A stretch of DNA of 40,421 nt from a virus: positions 1 to 40,421 of the IMG/VR virus record IMGVR_UViG_3300021091_000163; one strand, 5' to 3'. The stretch's first letter is position 1; every line of letters begins with the position of its first letter. The notes beneath the pieces were generated by a model. That model ran no database searches. It had not been told where the DNA came from and saw only the letters and a program-made list of their open reading frames with translations. The position numbers were made by a program, and so were the translations under genes. Positions 34,101-40,421 of the stretch are shown here, piece by piece.

Positions 34101-37100
34101 TCTTGAATACAAAAACAGCACCTTGATTTTGTTTTAATATGTCTGCTGTAGGACTACTCACAACCAAGGTAGTTGCAGAGGAATCCATGTCTATAGCAAA
34201 TCCAAAATTATCTCCAGAATCTACAGTTGTAATTACACCAGATTCATTGAAGTCTTGAATATTTTGAGATGTTATGGTCTGAACAAGATTGTATATATTA
34301 TTAATTCTTTGATATACGTAAATTTTTCCAGAGTTTGCATATGAGCTGTCGCCTAGATCGTTCCAAGGTAATCCACTGTCGGGTAGCTCCCCTTTGCTGG
34401 TATTAGCAGAATCATCTGCAGGATCAGTATCTAAGAGTGTATGATACCCTCCGTTAAATTTAACTACATCGCCGGCTCTATATTCTTGATAGGGATTCCA
34501 CAATCCTCTGTAATTGTTAAAAAATTGTCCGTCACTGTTTGGAGTTCCTACTACTAAAATACTACCATCTCGAGACATTACAAGACTATGGCCAAAATTA
34601 TCTCCGTCTTTTACTAGTTCAGCTAACTGATTAGGATTTAATAATCCAGATGCCAATGTTGACCCATCATCTTCAATAGAAACACTCGAAGGCAATGAAC
34701 ATTGAGTGGCTACGGGATCTAATTTTGTCCAATCATTTGAATCTATAGAAATGCTACTTCCATCTCCTGCTGTAGTTGTCTTGGCTTGATATAAATCTCC
34801 TTCGCACCATACTATTGATTCTGCTGAATAGGTTACTATTCCTGTAATTGTTGTCAGAGGAGCATTCAAAGGAGGTACTACAGAAGGAGGTACACTTGAC
34901 GAATCAAGATAATCTACATAGTATTGTTTTGCTTCGGGATTTACTACTCTTACTAATCTACTACCAACTGGAATACCGCTACCGTAAATGTTCATTCCTA
35001 TTTCAACGGTCCCCTGTAATACTGATGAGATTGTTAAGATGTTATTAACAATTACTCCGTCAAAAACTGCTCCCGGATTATACAATCCGGAATAATTAGT
35101 ATTTTCTAAATGACTCCAAGTTGTTCCATTGTAATAATATAGATATACTCGTCCCTTACCTGAGCTATAACCTATCGACGGATCGCATAAAGATCCTGTG
35201 GCCGAAATAGCCAGATAGTATTTGTTGCCCGATACTCCGAATGTAATAGCACTACCGAATCTCTCATTCTGTGCTTGTCTCGGGCTTAATAAATTAATAA
35301 CATTTACCCATTGCCCGTCTACTTGAGTATATAAAGATACCATTCCCTGATTAAGATATCCGTCTCCTCTACCTATAATGTTGGCATCTACAATAGTAGC
35401 CGGTTCCCAAAATTCACTATCCAAATTAATAGAACTTCCGTCATAGGCAGGAATGTTTTCTTTGGCTTTCCATAACTTACCGTTGAATAATACTACCTCG
35501 CCTGCCAAGTAACTTCTGTAGGTTAAATCTCCAAGATATGTGCTAGGAACTGCACTGGCCATAGGACTACCTATAGCTAACCATTTAAAATCAGGACTAA
35601 CAGCTAACACGTCTCCAAATGTACCCAATACATTAGAATCAAGTCCGTCCGGTGCTGGAATAATTTGTTTTAGGCCTATACTGTTGTTTACCGATGTTCT
35701 ATCGGTATAAATCATAACGAACCCAGAATCAGGTAAGCTAGCTGCGATCTGTTTTAGATTTTCTATATAAACAACCGAGGTGCCGGTTTTCAAAGGATTA
35801 GTAATTCCGTAATCACTTAGATCAAATACTTTGTATTGTCTAATTTTTTCAACCACTTCCCATAATTCATTCTCATTAGAATCGACCCAAATTCTAGATC
35901 CGTTGGCTAGTAATGCTGTTTTTTTATAATCGAGATCTTGATAAGTGGGAACTCGTGCTACAGTAAATACTCCGACTACAGCAGACGTGCTATCTTCTAT
36001 AGCTGGTGTATCTCCCGATGTAGAACTTACTGTAAAAGTAGTAGAAGACACAGATTTGATTTTGTAAAATCCTGTCAATGAAAAAACTTGTGTAATTCCG
36101 ACTATGTCATTAACATTGAAACCATGTATTCTATTAGTAGTAATAGTAACATCATTTCCCTCTTTTTTGACCGAAACTATTCTTACACTGAGAGCTTCAT
36201 TATATCTTAATACTGTCCATGTGTACTTGTCGAAGGTAATCCAAAAATGATCATTTTCATTAACTAAAGAAATATCTACATTTAATATGTCATCTCTGGT
36301 CTTTAACGAAAACGCTACATCTTCTGAATGAACATAACCTGCGGATCTGGTTGGAGAATCAAAAATAGAACTTATGTTAACATCAGTAGTAAAGACACTG
36401 GGCCTTATAGTAAATTGATTACTATCTATTCTTAAATTTTGATCTGTAATTGCAGTAGATTGAGATTGAACTATAATAACTGGTTGAGGATTTATTACTA
36501 GAGAATCCTTTTTGATTTCGAATTCTATTTCTCGTAATTGGTCTTTTCCTCCTAGATCCCCTATCTTAAAAGCCCATTCCTCATTCAATACAACGCTGTC
36601 ATCACTGGTTCTGCTTAGTTTGTCAAAAACTTTGACTATTGAATTAGCTGTACCTTTCTCTCGTATAAATCCTTGATATAATCTAAATTGGCTAACTTCA
36701 TCCTCTGCTAGGCCTTGTAAATATTCTCTAGACTGATAGCCGATTACATGTCGAGCTAAACTTCGTTGACTAGATCCAACACCGTCTGCATCTACTTCGT
36801 AATAATCTTCAAATTGATTTATTCTATAATCAAAGTTTGCAATTAATCCTTTCGTAGGTGTGCTGTCTAATTTGGTCCATTTGTTATCGTCGAATAACTC
36901 TACTCCTAGTTGATTAGATTTGCTAGTCCAATAAAAAGATTTATAAGCAACGATATCTCCTAATCTATAATCAGTAAAAGGTTGCCATATTTGTATATTA
37001 ACTGCATCAAATAAAAATCCTGGGCTAGTATAATCGCCGTCCCAGTCCGCTGTGCGAAATCCTCTTGATTTAATACGTTCTTGTCTATACCCTGTAGATT

Positions 37101-40100
37101 TGTCATAGATAACATCGTTAAAAACTGTTCGATCATCAAATACAGTGACGTGCTCTTTTAGAACAAAATTTGCTCTTAAGAAAAATATTCCTGTATTCGT
37201 ATTTGTTATCGAAACAGTTAGACGCTGATAATCTCTGCTGACATTTACAAAATTAGGTTGCAGCGGTGTTCCGTCATCTCTTAAAATTTGATAATCATAA
37301 AATCCATCTAAGAAATTATCTGCAACACCTAGCGCCTGAATCAGATCAATTTTTTCAGCACTAGGACTTAGTGTGAGCAAGGATCCTGCACTCCAGTTAT
37401 GTTTGCTCCAAAACATAAATTCTTTGCAAGAGGTAAACCAATCAAGTGCGGATTGAGTAGATTCGCCATATCCCTCAAAAACAAATCCAATACTTTTGAG
37501 ATATTCTTGATAACCCAGTAAAAAATCAACTACATCTTGTATCTTAACTAGCAAGGTGCCATAATTTAATCTCTTAAGAGCCAATCTATTAAAATTTCTT
37601 CTTCTAAATGCTGTTACTGCTCCTTTTACTGGAAGCTCGGGAAGTTGTTTCCATAAAATGGAATCAAATTCATCTCCACTCTCATGACTCTTTAAACTTC
37701 TATAAAAATTATTATTGAATCTAACAATAACACCATTTCCATAAAATTTATTAATATCCCAATTTAAGAAATTTTCGCTTACTCCGCCAACTGTGATCAA
37801 TGGATCTGTCTGTGAGATAACAGGCTGATAGTAATTGAAATAAGGATCTTTGCTATCGTATCCGTTGATCTTAAAACCTTGTTGAGTTTTTTCTATGATC
37901 ACACCGCTATAGGCGATACTATAAATCGGTGAGCTTACATTAAAAATTATATCGTAATTTTCTTGAGGTACAAAAATACTACTAGTGGTTGAACTAGGAT
38001 TTTTGCTGTCTAATATATATAATTGCTGTTGCTGATCTACGAATCCAGAAAGTCTAGTAGTAAGATTGACATCAATTCCATAAATTTTTTCTATTAATTT
38101 TTCAATAGGAATCGCTTTGCTTTTTAAATAATTTACAACATATGATACTAATCCAGAAACAATTTTTGTATCGCTATTAATGAATAAAATATCTTCTATT
38201 GAAGAAAAAGATGATGTATTCTTATTAATTGTTTGAAATAATTTGTTTAATACTATTTCTGATTTGTTAAAATTGTCAGTTATATATTCAAAAGGTTTTA
38301 ACAAGCTCAATGCAATTACTAGTGCGAATGGCCACTCTGAACTTGACCTCCATGCATATTCAACAGGGCTGACATCTCCTATGTTAAACGTTCCCGAATT
38401 ATTAATCAAAGTAAAATTAGTAGCTAATCCGGAATTTAACGGACTTAATAATATTCCATCCCCGTCAACTGGAATATGAGACATCAAACTAGGTCTTTTA
38501 TATCTGTCTCTCGTACCTGCTCTAGGTCCTTGTCGAATAATTCCGTCTCTGAGATCTTCCCATAACAATAAATTATTGCTAGTATAAGGAGCCGGTCCAT
38601 ATTCGCTTTCCCACCAATCCGGTTGTTCTGAGAATCCCAACATTTCCCAAGGACAGCGATGAGGCCTATCTGTGTCATAGAACCATTTATAAACGCCTCT
38701 CCAATATCCAGGTAAATTTTTAGTACCTGTGGGATCAGTCATATTAGAGTAAGTATAGGTAAAACTATTTTCTGTATCTAAATAATTATTGTTAACATAA
38801 TCTATATTTGTATCTGCTATCCATTTTAAAAATTCAGGAGATACTATAGAATCTACTTCTCTTTTACCGAATAATGAATTTCCATAATATCCGCCTAAAA
38901 CCCTGTCGATATCGAATAATGATTCATCATATTCTTGTTTGATGTTATTATAAATCCTAAATTCTAATTCGAGAAGCACATCGTCTCTGAAATCACCATA
39001 ACATATGGTAATACTGCCGTCATGTCCTTGTATTACTTCTTTTGGTTCTACATATGAGTCGTCTACAAATTTTCTAGGAGTATATTTTCTATACAATCCC
39101 AACTTCGTAGGCGTAGGAGGAATATAATTAGACGAGGTAGATACATATTCTCTTATTTGTATTCTATCCCCTTCTGATAGGTTAATTTTTAAATTTACAA
39201 ATCCAAAAATAGAATTAAATTCATAATCTCTACCGTGCAATAATTGTTGATCGTTATGATAAAGATAAACGGCTTTTGAACTAAGAGTATCTAAATCAAA
39301 TTTCTCAGAAAGAGCAAATGTTTTAATACCAACATCCTCCACTTCATAATCTATTGAGGTATATGCTCCGCTACCAATCATATCTGATTGAGCAAACGGT
39401 CTAGATGCATTCTGTGTTCTACTAATTTCTTCTAAAATAACATCAACAAAATCATTAGAATTTTGGTCATAAAATAATTTGTAGGCTAAATCTATAAATG
39501 TATTTTTAAAATCTGTATAAGATTTTTTTGCAAATTGCAAAGATTTAATGATGTTAACTTCTTTGTCGCAAAGTAATACCATAGCCAATGGAGCTATATT
39601 TGAATGCTTTAAAAATCTTTTGTTTAGTGTTTGATATCCCTGTATATCTCTTAAATTATTATTTCCAGGATACGTTCCTGTAAATTCATCTAATAATTCA
39701 ATTCCTGTAAGGACATGATCAGCAGCTTGGCCGAGAGTAAAAGTTTCTATTTTTTGATTCAAAGGATTTTTTTCTAAACCTAATGGAACTTCATAATATC
39801 CGGTATTCGGATCTAAATCTGCAAAAATTTTAATTGTAACTATATCGCCTACAGAAAATTTAGTGTTGAATGTAAATTTATCTACTTCTCTAATATATGT
39901 TCTTTTAGTTTTAATGCCATTCACATAGAATAATATTTTCCTAATATTTTCTGTTTGAGCGTTTTCCCAATCTACCGCTGTAGAAGTAATAATATTAGTT
40001 TCTTGAGATATGGTAACTGTATCTATAATAGGCTGTGTATAATTTTTATCTAAAATTATCCAACCGTTGTTGTACGTGTCGAGTGGATTAAATTTATAAA

Positions 40101-40421
40101 ATCCAGTATCTAACCTCTTAAAAATAGTTTCTTGTGCAACTTTATATGTAAAAATTTCTGATTCTAAATCATATTCAAACTGAATATCTCCGACATTGTC
40201 AATATTAAGATAAGCAAGAGCGAATCCTAACTCTGAATCAATAGGACCTGTTCCGATTTTGTAACTGATTATTTCAGATCCTAAGAAAGAACTAACGCTG
40301 TATTTTTGAGGATCAGCAAAACTAATATTTTCATCGTCAAAAATGTCAAACAAAGGAGGCTGGTTAACAGAATTTTTCAATTGACTTTTAATCCAATTAG
40401 TGCCGTTAAAATGATACATTA
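28174..40421 (-). CDS. Giant virion structural/adhesin protein, C-terminal 4081 residues (5' end outside window)
   Basis: One reading frame is open from the right edge down to 28174. An ATG at 40419 is probably internal, since the sequence begins in mid-domain (YHFNGTNWIKSQLKN). Numbered from that ATG, residues of about 570-660 hold a conserved block (YWRGVYKWFYDTDRPHR, YKRPSLMSHIPVDGDGI). CBM5/12-like segments stand at about 885-925, 1140-1185, 1628-1673, 1865-1902 and 1972-2000 (patterns such as YRAGDVVKFNGGYH). FG-GAP-like blades run from about 1595 to 2240 (FGHSLVMSRDGSILVVGTP). Later come GxGYxxxP...GxGxGA repeats and several Ig-like DGSTxxF repeats. Giant proteins of this kind are structural in aquatic T4-like phages. 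The N-terminal part and start are not visible. Confidence 0.85.
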   Translation of the reverse strand, partial: MYHFNGTNWIKSQLKNSVNQPPLFDIFDDENISFADPQKYSVSSFLGSEIISYKIGTGPIDSELGFALAYLNIDNVGDIQFEYDLESEIFTYKVAQETIFKRLDTGFYKFNPLDTYNNGWIILDKNYTQPIIDTVTISQETNIITSTAVDWENAQTENIRKILFYVNGIKTKRTYIREVDKFTFNTKFSVGDIVTIKIFADLDPNTGYYEVPLGLEKNPLNQKIETFTLGQAADHVLTGIELLDEFTGTYPGNNNLRDIQGYQTLNKRFLKHSNIAPLAMVLLCDKEVNIIKSLQFAKKSYTDFKNTFIDLAYKLFYDQNSNDFVDVILEEISRTQNASRPFAQSDMIGSGAYTSIDYEVEDVGIKTFALSEKFDLDTLSSKAVYLYHNDQQLLHGRDYEFNSIFGFVNLKINLSEGDRIQIREYVSTSSNYIPPTPTKLGLYRKYTPRKFVDDSYVEPKEVIQGHDGSITICYGDFRDDVLLELEFRIYNNIKQEYDESLFDIDRVLGGYYGNSLFGKREVDSIVSPEFLKWIADTNIDYVNNNYLDTENSFTYTYSNMTDPTGTKNLPGYWRGVYKWFYDTDRPHRCPWEMLGFSEQPDWWESEYGPAPYTSNNLLLWEDLRDGIIRQGPRAGTRDRYKRPSLMSHIPVDGDGILLSPLNSGLATNFTLINNSGTFNIGDVSPVEYAWRSSSEWPFALVIALSLLKPFEYITDNFNKSEIVLNKLFQTINKNTSSFSSIEDILFINSDTKIVSGLVSYVVNYLKSKAIPIEKLIEKIYGIDVNLTTRLSGFVDQQQQLYILDSKNPSSTTSSIFVPQENYDIIFNVSSPIYSIAYSGVIIEKTQQGFKINGYDSKDPYFNYYQPVISQTDPLITVGGVSENFLNWDINKFYGNGVIVRFNNNFYRSLKSHESGDEFDSILWKQLPELPVKGAVTAFRRRNFNRLALKRLNYGTLLVKIQDVVDFLLGYQEYLKSIGFVFEGYGESTQSALDWFTSCKEFMFWSKHNWSAGSLLTLSPSAEKIDLIQALGVADNFLDGFYDYQILRDDGTPLQPNFVNVSRDYQRLTVSITNTNTGIFFLRANFVLKEHVTVFDDRTVFNDVIYDKSTGYRQERIKSRGFRTADWDGDYTSPGFLFDAVNIQIWQPFTDYRLGDIVAYKSFYWTSKSNQLGVELFDDNKWTKLDSTPTKGLIANFDYRINQFEDYYEVDADGVGSSQRSLARHVIGYQSREYLQGLAEDEVSQFRLYQGFIREKGTANSIVKVFDKLSRTSDDSVVLNEEWAFKIGDLGGKDQLREIEFEIKKDSLVINPQPVIIVQSQSTAITDQNLRIDSNQFTIRPSVFTTDVNISSIFDSPTRSAGYVHSEDVAFSLKTRDDILNVDISLVNENDHFWITFDKYTWTVLRYNEALSVRIVSVKKEGNDVTITTNRIHGFNVNDIVGITQVFSLTGFYKIKSVSSTTFTVSSTSGDTPAIEDSTSAVVGVFTVARVPTYQDLDYKKTALLANGSRIWVDSNENELWEVVEKIRQYKVFDLSDYGITNPLKTGTSVVYIENLKQIAASLPDSGFVMIYTDRTSVNNSIGLKQIIPAPDGLDSNVLGTFGDVLAVSPDFKWLAIGSPMASAVPSTYLGDLTYRSYLAGEVVLFNGKLWKAKENIPAYDGSSINLDSEFWEPATIVDANIIGRGDGYLNQGMVSLYTQVDGQWVNVINLLSPRQAQNERFGSAITFGVSGNKYYLAISATGSLCDPSIGYSSGKGRVYLYYYNGTTWSHLENTNYSGLYNPGAVFDGVIVNNILTISSVLQGTVEIGMNIYGSGIPVGSRLVRVVNPEAKQYYVDYLDSSSVPPSVVPPLNAPLTTITGIVTYSAESIVWCEGDLYQAKTTTAGDGSSISIDSNDWTKLDPVATQCSLPSSVSIEDDGSTLASGLLNPNQLAELVKDGDNFGHSLVMSRDGSILVVGTPNSDGQFFNNYRGLWNPYQEYRAGDVVKFNGGYHTLLDTDPADDSANTSKGELPDSGLPWNDLGDSSYANSGKIYVYQRINNIYNLVQTITSQNIQDFNESGVITTVDSGDNFGFAIDMDSSATTLVVSSPTADILKQNQGAVFVFKKFENNGQIEFKLTQKLQSYESYTNEYFGSSVSISSATERIVVGAKNSQYNLPTKFDSGTTFDRKRTTFSDPVGFPGQAYVFERKDQGYFLAEKLEADFQNYESFGESVDCTNSVIVVGSPNYQIDGSAAGRVRLFKKTLDNSIEVIRQQKEQIDLSMVKNVELYDNIKNTKIADIDIVDHFKLKILSVAEQDIKYKTIYDPAIYIKGTDAEIVDQSQPWFEDQVGKVWWDLNTVKFKNYEQGDLAYRVGNWNSQATGSTVDIYEWVETPLLPSEWSLVADTVEGLAEGISGQPKYSNDLAYNTKEIFNPNTGQPTGTLYYFWVKNKSVLPYNKDRRVSTSTIASYINNPIGAGLPYISFIDKDKFLLYNFTSILSGDTALINVEYNKSRDNINPVHREYQLLTEGVADNLPAEFLEKKWIDSLVGFDEAGNTVPDDKLSIKQRYGLSFRPRQTMFVDRARALRIVIDNINNILLTKPFADTISFENLNARDPIPGPALNQYDIEVENFIDLQQVGTVKIKQAVLSANFINGEIDTIDIIDPGFGYRTVPFIEIEGTGKGAKAIITLDTQGRVNSVTVTARGKKYTSAIVKIRPFSVLVKNDDSDKNFWSIYGWDQQRKIFYRSKAQGFDTTQYWEYIDWWNTGYDSNSKITKEIISLYEEPSIQIEIGSLLRIKEYSSGGWIVLEKTISGQGRFLSNYNLVGRQNGTIRIKDSLYNAITNPLGYDNLGTYDAVLYDLQPITELRYILKAAKENIFIEDLGTEWNKLFFSSVRYAFSEQQYIDWAFKTSFLNAIHNVGDLDQRPNYKNDNLDQFRNYIEEVKPFRTTIREYTSRYTELENYNSVNTDFDLPPAYSVRDGRIMPVSQFYSRFNEYPWKYWLDNNGYSIISISVSNSGDGYKNPPAVLIEGDGTGARATAFVASGRVSGIRVDDPGKGYTKTPLITLVGGNGTNQNIAKAVAILGESKVRSFDLSIKFDRISKEGIYQSFIKQQTFTATGNSAVFELNYAPTNDKTKIKVIKNGQIVLNDEYEVSLYRVANNGYTLLKGRIRFFTAPKLGDFISITYEKNDDLLDSVNRINKYYAPASGMKGKQINQLMTGIDFGGVQVQGTTFDVTGGWDALPWFTDNWDSVESNLDFYYVADGSTTYVILPYTPEINQPISIYIKRVNESRPVRIDDLYFLNYDGSTPQPNGRVTAPDNALMPTFIGDGSTNIVQLHNPITDQNYVNLASGDTLIFRKLDSDGSVTITDVNLLDTRISGGSLSNMGGAYVNATGLTPEEIVIDGDKFISPDQVPSPEENLPGQVLDSLSIKVFTTTSPGSTPIQARTIVGDGVTKIYDIQLTIVESSSILVYVDKVKQEYIGDSTINYNIDFVNNTIEFNSAPVLGAVIEIIAIGIGGIALLDYQEFVADGETNLFLTKAVYQQTSKVLVTVDGQAMDTGFVNSSDFIDTENRTMIQFGISPEFRQVVKIICFGESSQTDSTGIPFVRINKQTVIYDGSTSSIDLDRFVDLQRGSVIASILVEVNGVLLEGVDTTYVVYDGTNNNIEVGVDPDEAIGTIVSGSIKVYINNVLQRFVIDYTYNGNLNLINLPSANLSIGDIIKIETDTRIQYSIDNFNLVFDLDNITLNEGDVIDITWFGEYPTMDIVSDEYSGGKIQYQLARSPLNANYVWIYKNGIRLTKDRDYSVSLPRAVVYLNDETLLTDQIRIVQFSNIIYQPPRAFEIYKDMLNNYHYKRYSKDNTISLAKDLTYYDVSFEVTDASKLTQPIPERNIPGVVIINNERIEYFSKDGNVLGQLRRGSLGTAIKELHAVQSYVIDIGYRDTLPYLENQERTDFISDGSSLLVGPLDFIPKKSSRSNWQRISIPAEYGPCDEVEVFVGGKRLSKNSLSIFDESIASSSPAADITKEADFSVNGFTQYIRLTDAVAAGTRISIIRKLGKLWYERGEFTASRGVSLLSNNTPIANFIADKPTELPE

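Noticed and set aside
1-40421. CRISPR arrays, insertion sequences, tRNA genes
   Set aside because: No regularly spaced direct repeats, transposase motifs or terminal inverted repeats were noticed, and no cloverleaf-like sequence was seen in the few intergenic gaps.

Overview
The window looks like part of an AT-rich genome of a T4-like myovirus. Three things support this: densely packed genes with stop/start overlaps; a set of small proteins of unknown function that I recognise as typical of T4-like phages of marine and freshwater bacteria; and a block of very large tail fibre/baseplate genes preceded by T4-type late-promoter octamers (TATAAATA and close variants). There is no photosynthesis gene or tRNA in the window, so I do not assign a host. 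Functions rest on motif recognition by eye; no search was run.

Region 1 (1-6256, + strand) is a metabolic/replication operon. It holds the C-terminal end of a phosphoribosyltransferase, a HIT-family protein, two overlapping SGNH-like proteins, dCMP deaminase, an AbrB-like small protein started by TTG, the 7-deazaguanine enzyme QueE with an unusual cysteine spacing, a coiled-coil protein, a T4 RNase H/FEN-type exonuclease and two conserved phage proteins. Region 2 (6257-8454, + strand) starts with a candidate late promoter and carries six small conserved T4-like proteins of unknown function.

Region 3 (8463-18955, - strand) is the most unusual part: eleven overlapping genes read as one operon. 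It contains four radical SAM enzymes, four clear GT-A-type nucleotide-sugar transferase-like proteins with DxD motifs, a fifth poorly defined protein that may be of the same kind, one unknown 192-aa protein and, first in the operon, a conserved 116-aa T4-like protein. Three of the radical SAM proteins carry a SPASM/twitch-like cysteine signature (C-x12/13-G-x4-C ... CxxC) at the N-terminus, ahead of the radical SAM core, instead of at the C-terminus. The operon is preceded by a perfect 14-bp inverted repeat whose loop holds the octamer TATAAATA and whose downstream arm contains the Shine-Dalgarno sequence. This is the layout used in T4 for genes e, soc and 49, where translation from read-through transcripts is blocked and translation from late transcripts is allowed.

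Region 4 (19013-40421, - strand) is the adhesion/tail fibre block. It has a virion structural protein, four tandem paralogous fibre proteins with a common N-terminal domain and different C-termini (one with a Collar domain and a HxH tip motif), a 216-aa structural protein, and the C-terminal 4081 residues of a giant structural protein that runs off the window. The giant protein contains FG-GAP-like beta-propeller repeats interspersed with CBM5/12-like segments, which suggests glycan recognition. My inference is that the region 3 enzymes modify a glycan or a peptide late in infection, on the virion or the host surface. No substrate can be proved from the sequence.
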